From Pseudomonas kairouanensis (GTDB lineage Bacteria; Pseudomonadota; Gammaproteobacteria; Pseudomonadales; Pseudomonadaceae): a stretch of 42,958 bases of DNA. Positions 15,998 through 26,403 of the stretch are shown piece after piece (within the stretch, counting starts at the first letter, position 1; every line of letters starts with the position of its first letter). A program made the translations under genes and the position numbers. Location of the stretch: contig NZ_QUZU01000050.1 in assembly GCF_004682055.1 (NCBI RefSeq), positions 1-42,958 of the forward strand. Direction: 5' to 3'. Under the pieces are notes generated by a model. The model was given only the letters and a program-made list of their open reading frames with translations. It ran no database searches and was not told where the DNA came from.

Positions 15998-16993
15998 TCA
16001 TGGCTGGGCACTCCAGCCACCGGCCGGGGCGGCAAAACGGTAGACCACCGGGCGTTTTTCACCATCGGCGCGGGCGCCGAAGTTATTGTCGATGCCCAGC
16101 CATGCGCCGTCTGCGTCAACCACCAGGGCTTCGGCCAGGCCGTAGGCCTGGGGATAACTGCGCTCGGGCGTCAGGGTTTCGTCGGCAAACGACCAGCACA
16201 GCTCGACCTTGGCCGTGACTGCATCACGTCGGCAAATCTGAAACGCATTGCGCTCCAGGGTAAACAGCTTGCCGTTGAACAGCGCCAGGTCGGCGAAGTC
16301 CTTGGACACGGCCTTGGCCCCCGTGAACGCGGCCGGCTGCATTTCCTGGCCGGCCTCGCTCAGCAACACGCAGGGGCCCTCGCACGCCCACAAGCTCTGT
16401 GGACGCTTGATGGAAATCAGCCCGCGCCGCTCACGTTCGGCCGCCAGCCAGATCTGGTTGCCCTCGGGGTTGATCGCCACGCCTTCAAACAGTGCGTTGA
16501 AGTGCAGCAACATGCCACTGGCGCGGGCTTCGCGCACCATGCCGGGGGCAATCTTCAACCACTCGGGTGCGCCGTTGACCGGCACTTGCAGCACCGCCGC
16601 GTGGGCTTCGCTGACAACGTAGCGGTTACCCGCGGCATCACAGGTGATACCTTCGAAATCCAGGTCGCCACCGCGAATGAACGAGGCGGCCTTGGTGCGC
16701 GAACGCAACCCCCAGGGCAAACCCGACTCCGGCACCGGCGGCACATCGATGCTGACGGCTTCGGCCTGCCAGGTCGGCGCACTGATATCCAGGCGGTAGA
16801 TCTGGTCATCGTCGCGGTCGGACACTGTCCACAGTTCCTTGCCACACAGGGCCAGGCCAGACAGGTTGCCGCCACGCATGCCATCAACGGCGTGTTCGGA
16901 CACGAGTTTGAGCTCAGCCACGGGCGCGGCAACCACCTGGGTGGCCGCCAGCCCGCTCAACATCAGGATCGCCAGGGCGAAACCTGTGCGCAT
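15998..16993 (-). CDS. Esterase-like activity of phytase family protein, exported
   Basis: 331 residues with a clean signal peptide (MRTGFALAILMLSGLAATQVVAA, likely cut after AxA near residue 23), then a beta-propeller-like protein. Family hallmarks are GGNLSGLALCGKELWTVSDR near residue 41, GGDLDFEGITCD near 108 and FNALFEGVAINPEGN near 165; these conserved Glu/Gly positions define the phytase esterase-like family. The substrate is unknown. The ATG shares one base with the parE TGA (TGATG), so translation is coupled to parE, and parC follows. An exported hydrolase-like protein between the two topoisomerase IV genes has no obvious functional link to them. Confidence 0.8.
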   Translation of the reverse strand: MRTGFALAILMLSGLAATQVVAAPVAELKLVSEHAVDGMRGGNLSGLALCGKELWTVSDRDDDQIYRLDISAPTWQAEAVSIDVPPVPESGLPWGLRSRTKAASFIRGGDLDFEGITCDAAGNRYVVSEAHAAVLQVPVNGAPEWLKIAPGMVREARASGMLLHFNALFEGVAINPEGNQIWLAAERERRGLISIKRPQSLWACEGPCVLLSEAGQEMQPAAFTGAKAVSKDFADLALFNGKLFTLERNAFQICRRDAVTAKVELCWSFADETLTPERSYPQAYGLAEALVVDADGAWLGIDNNFGARADGEKRPVVYRFAAPAGGWSAQP

Positions 16994-18897
16994 CAGCCCA
17001 ACACCTCGGCCAGGTTACCTTTGGACTCCAACCAGGACTTGCGGTCTGGCGCGCGCTTCTTGGCCAGCAGCATGTCCATCATTTCCGACGTGGCGGCGTA
17101 GTCTTCCAGGGTCAACTGCACCAGGCGCCGGGTGTTCGGGTCCATAGTGGTTTCGCGCAATTGCGGCGGGTTCATTTCACCCAGGCCTTTGAATCGCGTG
17201 ACCTGTGGCTTGCCGCGTTTCTTCTCGGCCACCAGGCGGTCGAGGATGCCATCGCGCTCGGCCTCGTCCAGGGCATAGAAAATCTCCTTGCCCAGGTCGA
17301 TGCGGTACAGCGGCGGCATGGCGACGTAGACGTGACCGGCATCCACCAACGGGCGGAAGTGCTGCACGAACAGCGCACACAGCAAGGTGGCGATGTGCAG
17401 GCCGTCGGAGTCGGCGTCGGCGAGGATGCAGATCTTGCCGTAGCGCAGTTGGCTCATATCGGCCGCGCCCGGGTCTACGCCGATGGCCACGGCGATGTTG
17501 TGCACTTCCTGGCTGGCCAGCACTTCGCTGCCGTCGACTTCCCAGGTGTTGAGGATCTTGCCGCGCAACGGCAGGATCGCCTGGAATTCTTTATCCCGCG
17601 CTTGCTTGGCGGAACCGCCGGCGGAGTCACCTTCGACCAGGAACAGCTCGGAGCGCATCGGGTCCTGCCCGGCGCAATCGGCCAGTTTGCCGGGCAATGC
17701 CGGGCCCTGGGTGATGCGCTTGCGCTCGACCTTCTTGCTGGCCTTCAAGCGCCGGCCAGCGTTGTTGATCGCCAGCTCCGCCAGGGCCAGGCCCAATTCA
17801 GGGTGCTCGTTGAGCCACAGGCTGAAGGCGTCCTTGACCACACCCGAAACAAACGCCGCCGCCTCGCGGGACGACAGGCGCTCCTTGGTCTGGCCGGAGA
17901 ACTGCGGTTCCTGCATTTTCATCGACAGCACGAACGCAATGCGCTCCCACACGTCTTCCGGCGCCAGCTTCACGCCACGCGGCAGCAGGCTGCGGTATTC
18001 GCAGAACTCGCGCATGGCATCCAGCAAGCCTTGGCGCAAACCGTTGACGTGGGTACCGCCCTGGGCCGTGGGGATCAGGTTGACGTAGCTTTCCTGCACG
18101 CTGTCGCCGCCTTCGGGCAACCACAGCAGGGCCCAATCGACGGCTTCTTTATTACCGGCCAGGCTGCCGCAGAACGGCTCGTTGGGCAGGCGCTCGAAAT
18201 CGCTGACGGAGTCTTCGAGGTAAGAGCGCAGGCCATCTTCGTAATGCCACTCGACCTTCTCGCCGGTGCCTTTGTCTTCAAAGGTCACCAACAGGCCGGG
18301 GCACAGCACGGCCTTGGCCTTGAGCACGTGCTTGAGGCGGCTGATGGAGAATTTTGGCGAGTCGAAGTATTTAGGGTCCGGCGCGAAATACACGCTGGTG
18401 CCGGTATTGCGCTTGCCGACGGTGCCGATCACTTCCAGGTCGGTGGCCTTGTAGCCATCGGCGAAGGTCATCTGGTACTCGTTGCCGTCGCGCTTTACCT
18501 TCACCCGAACCAGGGTGGACAAGGCGTTGACCACCGAAATACCCACACCGTGCAAGCCACCGGAGAACTGGTAGTTCTTGTTGGAGAACTTGCCACCCGC
18601 ATGGAGCTTGGTGAGGATCAGCTCGACGCCTGGCACCCCCTCTTCGGGGTGGATGTCCACCGGCATGCCGCGACCATCGTCGGACACTTCCAGGGAATGG
18701 TCAGCGTGGAGAATGACATGCACCGACTTGGCGTGGCCGGCCAGGGCTTCGTCGACGCTGTTGTCGATGACTTCCTGGGCAAGGTGGTTCGGCCGGCTGG
18801 TGTCGGTGTACATGCCGGGGCGTTTGCGCACCGGGTCGAGGCCCGAGAGGACTTCGATGGCGTCGGCGTTATAAGAGCTAGCGCTGGGAGTGGCCAT
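16993..18897 (-). CDS. parE: DNA topoisomerase IV subunit B
   Basis: ATPase subunit of topoisomerase IV. The 634-residue protein has the GHKL ATP-binding fold: EVIDNSVDEALAG with the catalytic Glu and Asn near residues 42-54, DDGRGMPVD near 73, and the lid GGLHGVG near 112. The TOPRIM domain follows (ELFLVEGDSAGGSAKQARD and DADSDGLH), then the C-terminal stretch RFKGLGEMNP. Start ATG at 18897 after a GAGACCCC. It is 45 bases after yqiA and overlaps the next gene by one base, so it belongs to the nudF-parC run. Confidence 0.97.
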   Translation of the reverse strand: MATPSASSYNADAIEVLSGLDPVRKRPGMYTDTSRPNHLAQEVIDNSVDEALAGHAKSVHVILHADHSLEVSDDGRGMPVDIHPEEGVPGVELILTKLHAGGKFSNKNYQFSGGLHGVGISVVNALSTLVRVKVKRDGNEYQMTFADGYKATDLEVIGTVGKRNTGTSVYFAPDPKYFDSPKFSISRLKHVLKAKAVLCPGLLVTFEDKGTGEKVEWHYEDGLRSYLEDSVSDFERLPNEPFCGSLAGNKEAVDWALLWLPEGGDSVQESYVNLIPTAQGGTHVNGLRQGLLDAMREFCEYRSLLPRGVKLAPEDVWERIAFVLSMKMQEPQFSGQTKERLSSREAAAFVSGVVKDAFSLWLNEHPELGLALAELAINNAGRRLKASKKVERKRITQGPALPGKLADCAGQDPMRSELFLVEGDSAGGSAKQARDKEFQAILPLRGKILNTWEVDGSEVLASQEVHNIAVAIGVDPGAADMSQLRYGKICILADADSDGLHIATLLCALFVQHFRPLVDAGHVYVAMPPLYRIDLGKEIFYALDEAERDGILDRLVAEKKRGKPQVTRFKGLGEMNPPQLRETTMDPNTRRLVQLTLEDYAATSEMMDMLLAKKRAPDRKSWLESKGNLAEVLG

Positions 18898-18942
18898 GGG
18901 GTCTCGTCGTGAGTCGTTCGATTAAAAAATGACCTGCGATTC

Positions 18943-19551
18943 TTACAGTGACGAAAAATCGAAGGATTGATACTGATCTGCGCCAATGCCGGCAAAGCTG
19001 AGCAGCGCCGGCAATTGCTGGGCGAACCCCTGGTAACCATGGTCGCCACCGGCCTGGATGCGCAAGGCACAGGCCCGGTAATACTGTTGGGCGAGGCGGT
19101 AGTCCAGCGTTTCATCGCCAGTCTGCAGCCACACCTGGTAACGCGCTGCCTCCTGGGGCGCCGCCACTTCCAACTCGGCCAGGGCCGTGACGTGGTCGTG
19201 GGTCAGTTCCCAGGTTTCATCGGTGTAAAGGTTCTTCTGGGGGCCCAGGTAGCCGTCGAACATCCGATGGGGGCTCACCGCCGGGTTGACCAGCAGCGCC
19301 TTGAGGCCATGGCGTTCGGCAAGATGGGTTGCATAGTAGCCGCCGAGTGAGCTGCCGACCAGCAGTGGCCGCCCCAGTTCAGCAATGGCCGCTTCCAACT
19401 GAGGAATCGCCTGACGGGGATGGTGATGCAGGGCCGGCACGCGCAATTGGTCGCCAAGGCCTAGGGCACCCATCACCGTGATCAGTTGACTGGCCTTGGT
19501 GGACGCCGGCGCACTGTTGAAACCGTGGATATACAGGATCGAAGCGGACAT
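18943..19551 (-). CDS. yqiA: YqiA/YcfP-type alpha/beta hydrolase
   Basis: A small esterase-like protein of 202 residues. Visible elements: ILYIHGFNSAP near residue 5, the nucleophile elbow GSSLGGYYA (Ser near 68), TGDETLDY (acid Asp) and GGDHGYQGF (His near 175), a complete catalytic triad. E. coli YqiA has esterase activity on short acyl-CoA-like and nitrophenyl substrates; the natural substrate is unknown. The position directly upstream of parE is the same as in E. coli. A GGAGAG stands ahead of the ATG. Confidence 0.88.
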   Translation of the reverse strand: MSASILYIHGFNSAPASTKASQLITVMGALGLGDQLRVPALHHHPRQAIPQLEAAIAELGRPLLVGSSLGGYYATHLAERHGLKALLVNPAVSPHRMFDGYLGPQKNLYTDETWELTHDHVTALAELEVAAPQEAARYQVWLQTGDETLDYRLAQQYYRACALRIQAGGDHGYQGFAQQLPALLSFAGIGADQYQSFDFSSL

Positions 19552-19645
19552 GCCGGGCTCTCCGTGACTTAAGCCAAAGAGGCGCAGTTTACAGGGATAG
19601 AGGCTTTGTGTGATGACCTCAATCCACAGGACACCTTAGAACCCA

Positions 19646-19734
19646 TGTGGGAGGGGGCTTGCTCCCGATAGCGATGGATCAGACACAGATACAGTGCCTG
19701 ACCCTGCGCTATCGGGAGCAAGCCCCCTCCCACA
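19646..19734. repeat. REP doublet (GTGGGAGGGGGCTTGCTCCC type) between cpdA and yqiA
   Basis: Perfect inverted arms at 19646-19670 and 19710-19734. Unlike most doublets here, which lie at gene ends between convergent units, this one sits between two genes of the same orientation in the nudF-parC run and may split or tune that message. Confidence 0.9.
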
Positions 19735-19755
19735 TTTTGACCGTGTTCACAGTCC

Positions 19756-20571
19756 TCAGTAGCCGTTGCTGCCGTAGTCCACGGTAAATTCGAAGCCCTG
19801 CACCCGCTCCACGCCAGTCTCCAACCACCCGTCGGCGTGCAACCGCAACCACCGATACCCCGGCGCCTGGTCGCTGACGTTGAAGTCTTCACTGCCCGGC
19901 GCGAACTGGATACAGGTGGACGGCGAGGCCAACAACCGCACGCCATTGCGCTCGCTATCGATCTCTTGGTGTACATGGCCCCAGAGCACCGCCCTGACCT
20001 GAGGAAAGCGATCCAGCACGGCAAACAGGGCCTCGGGGTTGCGCAAACCGATGGGCTCCATCCACGCACAGCCGATGGACACCGGATGGTGGTGAAAACA
20101 CACCAGGTGGTGACGGCCCGGCGCCTCGCTCAGGGCCTGGGCCAGCAGCTGCAGTTGCGCGCCCTGCAAATAACCGGGCACCGAGCCCGGCACGGCAGAG
20201 TCCAGCAGGATGATGCGCCAGTTGCCGATATCGACCACCGGCTCCAGAAAATCGCTGTGCTCGGCGGCCTGGAGCATGATGTGTGGCTCATCATGATTGC
20301 CGGGGATCCAGCGAGCCGGTGCGTCGATCTGCCGGGTCATGTCGCGAAAACGCTGATAGGACGCGAGCGTTCCGTCCTGGGACAGATCCCCCGTGGCCAG
20401 CATCAAATCGACGCGCGGGTGCTGCACGCGCACGCGCTCGATCACCCGTTGCAGGCTCTCGCGGGTATTCATGCCCAGTAACGTGCCGTCGGCCTCGGCA
20501 AACAGGTGGCTGTCGGACAGTTGCACCAGCAACGCCGGCGCATCGGGGTTCACGGTGGATACGCTTGGCAA
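19756..20571 (-). CDS. cpdA: 3',5'-cyclic-AMP phosphodiesterase
   Basis: Class III metallophosphoesterase that hydrolyses cAMP, setting Vfr/Crp activity. All metal-site motifs are present: LSDSHL, ATGDLSQDG, GNHDE, CFHHHPV and GHVHQE. The TTG at 20571 is preceded by GGGAGAG six bases upstream and opens MPSVSTVNPDAP, giving 271 residues, about the size of the P. aeruginosa protein. A second TTG at 20589 and a GTG further in are alternatives. A CATAAT (20619-20614 on the minus strand) might be a -10 box of its own. The order nudF-yqiB-cpdA-yqiA-parE is the E. coli one. Confidence 0.92.
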   Translation of the reverse strand: MPSVSTVNPDAPALLVQLSDSHLFAEADGTLLGMNTRESLQRVIERVRVQHPRVDLMLATGDLSQDGTLASYQRFRDMTRQIDAPARWIPGNHDEPHIMLQAAEHSDFLEPVVDIGNWRIILLDSAVPGSVPGYLQGAQLQLLAQALSEAPGRHHLVCFHHHPVSIGCAWMEPIGLRNPEALFAVLDRFPQVRAVLWGHVHQEIDSERNGVRLLASPSTCIQFAPGSEDFNVSDQAPGYRWLRLHADGWLETGVERVQGFEFTVDYGSNGY

Positions 20572-20668
20572 GGCGCTCTCCCAAGGCAATCACAGGAATG
20601 GACGGTTGGCGTGATTATGCTGGGCAGGACACAAAGAGGAAACCTGGGGAAACAGACACAGTTCACAT

Positions 20669-21118
20669 CTACCGCACGACTTCGAACTCGTGGCCCAGGG
20701 CCAGACAGTGGCTCAACCATTCACCGAGGAACACATTGAGCTGTGCTTTCTCATCGGGCTGGTGCATGAACACGTTCGGGTAAGGATAGATGCTGCGAAA
20801 GCGCCGTGCATGTTCGGCACTGACCACTTCGGCCATGCGGGCATCGTGGTACACCTGTACTTCCAACTGCGGCACCGGCAACCATGGCAGGCTGTGCTCC
20901 TGGCGCACGCGCAGGGTGGTGGTATAGGGGCAGTTGACGATGACTTCCAGGGTCAGCACGCCGAGCATCTGGTCGCCGTGGGTCACGCCGATGCGCCGCG
21001 CCGCCGGGGCGTGGCGCATGTCGGGCAGCAAGCGCATCAGCCGCGCATAGTTGGCCTCGCAGGCGGCTTGCAGCCCGATCAGGTCGACTCGATAACGTTC
21101 CCGTGCCTTTACTGCCAT
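20669..21118 (-). CDS. yqiB: YqiB family protein (DUF1249)
   Basis: A 149-residue soluble protein of unknown function, recognised by ANYARLMRLLPD near residue 22, the NCPYTTTLRV segment near 62, and YPYPNVFMHQPDEKAQLN near 110. It starts inside nudF: the last 10 bases of nudF overlap its first codons, which indicates tight translational coupling. The same pair occurs in E. coli, which suggests a shared, still undefined role. Confidence 0.88.
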   Translation of the reverse strand: MAVKARERYRVDLIGLQAACEANYARLMRLLPDMRHAPAARRIGVTHGDQMLGVLTLEVIVNCPYTTTLRVRQEHSLPWLPVPQLEVQVYHDARMAEVVSAEHARRFRSIYPYPNVFMHQPDEKAQLNVFLGEWLSHCLALGHEFEVVR

Positions 21119-21726
21119 AACCCCCTCACTTCCGCGCGATTAAGCGCAAGCCATTGCAGGGCGATAATGCTGGCTGCGTTGGAAATTTTGCCGTCACGCA
21201 CCGCTTGCAGGGCATCTTCGAAGGCCCAAACGGTGACGCGGATATCTTCAGCCTCTTCTTCCAATCCATGGACGCCCCCTACCCCGGTGCTGTCGCAGCG
21301 GCCCAGGTACAGGTGGACAAATTCGGTACTGCCGCCGGGCGATGGGAAATACTTGGTGATCGGCCACAGCGCGGAGAACGTCAGCCCAGCTTCCTCCTCG
21401 GCTTCGCGGTGCGCAACCTCCTCGGGTTGCTCGTCCTTGTCGATCAGGCCGGCGACCATCTCGATCAGCCAGGGGTTGTCGGTACGGCCCATGGCGCCGA
21501 TGCGGAATTGCTCGTTCAACACCACTTCGTCGCGCTGCGGGTCGTAGGGCAACACACACACCGCATCATGACGAACGAAGACTTCGCGGTTGATCACCCG
21601 GCTCATGCCGCCGTCGAATTTCTCGTGGCGCAGTTGCAGGCGATCGAGCTGATAGAAGCCCTTGAAAGCATTATCGCGCTGAACAATCTCGATTTTGCTC
21701 GGCGTCGATTTTGCAAAGTCCGTCAT
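21109..21726 (-). CDS. nudF: ADP-ribose pyrophosphatase
   Basis: Nudix hydrolase that splits ADP-ribose to AMP and ribose-5-phosphate. The 205-residue product has the full Nudix box GX5EX7REUXEEXGU: it starts GLIDKDE, and seven residues later REAEEEAGL. The C-terminal VTVWAFEDALQ and the NudF-type N-terminus IEIVQRDNAFKGFYQLDR agree. The frame stays open to 21837, but the ATG at 21726 follows GAGGAAGGGAT and gives MTDFAKSTPS. First gene of the minus-strand run to parC; divergent from a lipoprotein gene. Confidence 0.94.
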   Translation of the reverse strand: MTDFAKSTPSKIEIVQRDNAFKGFYQLDRLQLRHEKFDGGMSRVINREVFVRHDAVCVLPYDPQRDEVVLNEQFRIGAMGRTDNPWLIEMVAGLIDKDEQPEEVAHREAEEEAGLTFSALWPITKYFPSPGGSTEFVHLYLGRCDSTGVGGVHGLEEEAEDIRVTVWAFEDALQAVRDGKISNAASIIALQWLALNRAEVRGLWQ

Positions 21727-21918
21727 ATCCCTTCCTCGTTGTGCCTGCGCAATTGGCGCCATCCTAACGCGCTCGTGCCCCTTGGTGCAGCCCCTTTCCA
21801 GTTGCCGGGATAGACGGCGGGCGTCAAACTCGCTCAAATGAGTTTAGTGGCGAACTGACTGCTTTGTTGGCAGTCGAAGCTGCACAATTTCGCTCTTATC
21901 GTTAGACGAAGGACACCC

Positions 21919-22656
21919 ATGTCGCTTTTGAAAATCGCCTCCGTGGCCTGCATCGCCCTGACCCTCGGTGCCTGTCAAAGCCTGTTCCAACCGAGCTGGC
22001 GCACCCCGCTGGAAGCCACCCGCGACGCCACCGAGCAAAGCAAGCCCGGCTGCGCCAGCGCTGACTGCCCACTGGTAAATATCGACACCGTACACTTCGC
22101 CAAAGAACCCAAGCTGGACGCTTTGATCGAACAGCGCCTGCTGGAAATGACCCAGGCCGACCCGCTGCCCACCAGCCTTGCGTCTTACAGCGAGCAATTT
22201 TTACGCACCGCCGCGCCGCGCAACAGCATGTACTTGCAGGCCAAGGTACGGGAGCAGCATGACGGCTTGGTGATCATCGAGTTGTCCAGTTACCTGGACC
22301 AGGGCGTCACCCACGGCGAGCCGGGGCGCGGGTTCATCAACTATTCACGCCAGCAGCAAAAAGCCCTGACGTTGACCGACATGCTGCTGCCCGGCAAAGA
22401 GGACGCGTTCTGGAAAGCCGCCCAGGTGTCCCACAACAGCTGGCTGATCAGCACCCGCCTGAGCCTGGAACCGGAGTTCGTCAAAACCTACCACTTCCAG
22501 AAAACCCCGAACGTGGCGCTGACCTACGGTGGCGTGATCCTCAAGTACCCCACCGCCACCATTGCGCCGTATGCCTTGGGCCATGTCGAGCTGCAGATCC
22601 CTTATTCGCGGCTGGAAGGCATCCTCAACCCTCAGTTGGTCCCCGTGCGCCACTGA
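21919..22656 (+). CDS. RsiV-like DUF3298 lipoprotein
   Basis: A 245-residue exported lipoprotein: signal peptide with lipobox LGACQ (Cys19). The mature part shows the DUF3298 pattern: TDMLLPGKEDAFWKAAQ (the L-x-D-hh family turn) and the end PYALGHVELQIPYSRL. RsiV of Bacillus, which shares this domain, binds lysozyme as an anti-sigma factor, but here there is no membrane-spanning anti-sigma part and no sigma gene nearby, so the role is open; a lysozyme-binding or envelope function is only a guess. The last 32 bases overlap the end of cytX on the other strand. Confidence 0.75.
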   Translation: MSLLKIASVACIALTLGACQSLFQPSWRTPLEATRDATEQSKPGCASADCPLVNIDTVHFAKEPKLDALIEQRLLEMTQADPLPTSLASYSEQFLRTAAPRNSMYLQAKVREQHDGLVIIELSSYLDQGVTHGEPGRGFINYSRQQQKALTLTDMLLPGKEDAFWKAAQVSHNSWLISTRLSLEPEFVKTYHFQKTPNVALTYGGVILKYPTATIAPYALGHVELQIPYSRLEGILNPQLVPVRH

Positions 22657-23914
22657 AAGCCCGCCCCAGGATGAACTGCAACAGCCCTGCCAGCACCAGC
22701 GCCGGCAGGGTCGCGCCGACATCCGGATACAGATTGGCCAGCAGATGGTAGGTGGCGATGCCACCCAGCCAGGCCAACAGCGCCGGCCAACGCAGCGCAG
22801 CAACCACACCCTGGCCACGGCGGCGCAGGATGAAATGGTCCACCAGCACCACGCCAAACAGCGGCGCGAACACCGAGCCGATCAGCAACAGGAAGTTCTG
22901 GTACTGGGCCAACGGCGCAAAACACGCGATCAAGGTGCAGATCACACCAATGGCCAGGGCCAGGTGTTCGACCTTCAGCCGCAACAGAATGCCGCTGGAC
23001 ACCGCCGCCGAATGAATATCGGCGAAGGCGTTCTCTGACTCGTCCAGCAGGATCAGCAACAGCGGGATCCCCAAGCCAGCGCCGGCCAAAGCCAGCAACA
23101 ACGCATTCACCTCACCGCTCGGCGCAAACGCCAGGGTGTAGGCCACGCCCAGGCTCATCAGCCAGAAATTACCAATAAAGAAGCCCAACGCGGTGCCACC
23201 GAACACGCTTTTGGCGCGCTTGCCGAAGCGCGAGTAATCGGCGATCAGTGGCAGCCACGACAGCGGCATGGCAATGGCGATATCAAACCCCACTGCAAAC
23301 GGCATCGAGCCGTCACCGGCCTGGGCCCAGAGTGCGGCCAGGTCGACCTTGGCGAACAGGTTCCAGGTCAACCACAGGCACGCCGCGAGCAGCAGCCAGA
23401 TGCCCCATTTGCGCAGGATCTGGCGCACAAACGTCAGCGGGCCACTCACCGCCAGCAAAGTGGCCAGGCCACCGAAAAACAGCGTCCACAACAACGGGCT
23501 GGCCAGCAGGCTGCCCTCGCTGAACGCCCGCGCGCCCAACAGGCTGGCGGCGTCGCGCATCACGATAATTTCGAATGAGCCCCAGCCGATCAGCTGCAGC
23601 AGGTTCAGCAGTGCTGGCAGGCTGGCGCCTTTGGCGCCGAGGCTAAGCTTGAGGGCCGCCATGGCGGACAGGCCGGTGTCGCTACCGATCACGCCGACGG
23701 CGGCCAGCAGCAGCACGCCCACCAGGGTGCCGAGGAAGATCGCCAACAACGAGCCAGACAAGCCCAAGCCCGGCGCGAGCAAGGCGCCGGTTTGCAGGAC
23801 CATCAGGCCGATGCCGAGGGAGAACCAGAGGGAGAAGAGGTCGCGGGCGCCGAAGACTCTTTTGTCGCTCGGCACTGCTATATCAGGGGAGTAGGTACTC
23901 GGTTGAATGCTCAA
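22625..23914 (-). CDS. cytX: CytX-type transporter, probable hydroxymethylpyrimidine permease
   Basis: NCS1-family permease of about 429 residues with twelve predicted transmembrane segments. Landmarks: WFSLGIGLMVLQTGALLAPG in helix 1, GWGSFEIIVM, and SWLPLIADYSRFGKRAKS in the middle. CytX proteins are assigned to uptake of the thiamine pyrimidine because they occur with thi genes and TPP riboswitches. Here the gene follows thiC on the same strand, 146 bases on, so it is probably read from the TPP-controlled message. The TTG at 23914 (MSIQPSTYSPD) is the likely start; an ATG at 24004 would place the coding sequence inside a REP doublet. Its C-terminal end overlaps a convergent gene. Confidence 0.85.
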   Translation of the reverse strand: MSIQPSTYSPDIAVPSDKRVFGARDLFSLWFSLGIGLMVLQTGALLAPGLGLSGSLLAIFLGTLVGVLLLAAVGVIGSDTGLSAMAALKLSLGAKGASLPALLNLLQLIGWGSFEIIVMRDAASLLGARAFSEGSLLASPLLWTLFFGGLATLLAVSGPLTFVRQILRKWGIWLLLAACLWLTWNLFAKVDLAALWAQAGDGSMPFAVGFDIAIAMPLSWLPLIADYSRFGKRAKSVFGGTALGFFIGNFWLMSLGVAYTLAFAPSGEVNALLLALAGAGLGIPLLLILLDESENAFADIHSAAVSSGILLRLKVEHLALAIGVICTLIACFAPLAQYQNFLLLIGSVFAPLFGVVLVDHFILRRRGQGVVAALRWPALLAWLGGIATYHLLANLYPDVGATLPALVLAGLLQFILGRAFSGARGPTEG

Positions 23915-23955
23915 GGGTGTTATCTCTGAGGGGCATTTTTTGTTTGGGAGATTGC

Positions 23956-24030
23956 TATCGGGGGCAAGCCCCCCTCCCACATTTTGAATGTGTTCACAGT
24001 TCAAAATGTGGGAGCGGGCTTGCTCGCGAA
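23956..24030. repeat. Chimeric REP doublet between thiC and cytX
   Basis: The left arm (23956-23988) is of the GGGGGCAAGCCCCC class; the right arm (24000-24030) is of the GTGGGAGCGGGCTTGCTCGC class. They are joined by a perfect 15-base inverted pair, CTCCCACATTTTGAA and TTCAAAATGTGGGAG, with only 11 bases in the loop, shorter than in the other doublets of the window. Confidence 0.85.
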
Positions 24031-24060
24031 GAGGCCGGTACAGGCACCTCCAATCCCGGA

Positions 24061-25950
<1,890 letters not shown>

Positions 25951-26053
25951 CACGGGCTCTCCAACTTTTTATCCAGGCGGTGGATTTTTGTCGGAGCGAA
26001 CCTGTGACGGATGGACGCACTGAAACCAGTGCTGTGCTTGGCGCACGAGAGCT

Positions 26054-26104
26054 GTTCAATAAATGAACAACAACCCGGACGAAGCACAAGAGGACTCGCC
26101 GGGT
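26054..26104 (-). terminator. Hairpins in the thiC leader, possible riboswitch expression platform
   Basis: On the minus strand, downstream of the riboswitch, a stem (ACCCGG-bulge-CGA with TCGCCGGGT, 26073-26104) is followed by TTGTTGTT, resembling an intrinsic terminator. A second short stem, GTTCA-ATAAA-TGAAC, covers 26054-26068. This suggests control by premature termination; I did not identify the antiterminator pairing. The rest of the leader to 25951 holds nothing I recognise. Confidence 0.4.
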
Positions 26105-26118
26105 GACGAGAAATCTTG

Positions 26119-26199
26119 TTCCCTACGCAGGCGCTAACCTGATCAGGTTCAACGGGATCCGGTATTTACCGATCTCAGCCTTCCAACAAGGCACCCCGA
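26119..26199 (-). ncRNA. TPP riboswitch (THI element)
   Basis: On the minus strand the sequence begins TCGGGGTGCCTT and contains GGCTGAGATCGG, then ACCCG-like pairing and GAACCTGATCAGGTTAG. These are the conserved pyrimidine-sensing CUGAGA and the diphosphate-side CCUGAUC elements of the thiamine pyrophosphate aptamer. It lies in the leader of thiC, about 170 bases before the start codon. Confidence 0.95.
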
Positions 26200-26212
26200 C
26201 AAGAACGCGGCC

Positions 26213-26243
26213 AGTCTAGACCATGGCGCAGGCAAATTGCCAA
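26213..26243 (-). promoter_or_regulatory. Promoter of the thiC riboswitch transcript
   Basis: On the minus strand TTGGCA (26243-26238) is followed by a -10-like TCTAGA (17-base spacer) or TAGACT (19-base spacer). Transcription would start just in front of the riboswitch at 26199, which is the expected arrangement. Confidence 0.45.
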
Positions 26244-26403
26244 TGGCGGTTCATTCAGCGTGATGAATGGCGTAATTGCAGGATTGTTGTGCCGTGATCG
26301 CGCCACTACACTCGGCTACGGCTTCAAGGCTTGACGCTCTGGAACTGTCGCCGTAGCCTTGGCCGACAAATTATCGCCGTAATATTTATTCAGGGAACGC
26401 CTC

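Noticed and set aside
17161..18912. 583-codon plus-strand reading frame opposite parE
   Set aside because: Same reason: antisense shadow of a certain gene.
26360..26370. FliA-type promoter before tolC (GCCGACAA)
   Set aside because: The -10-like octamer has one mismatch, and nothing resembling TAAA lies 15 bases upstream.
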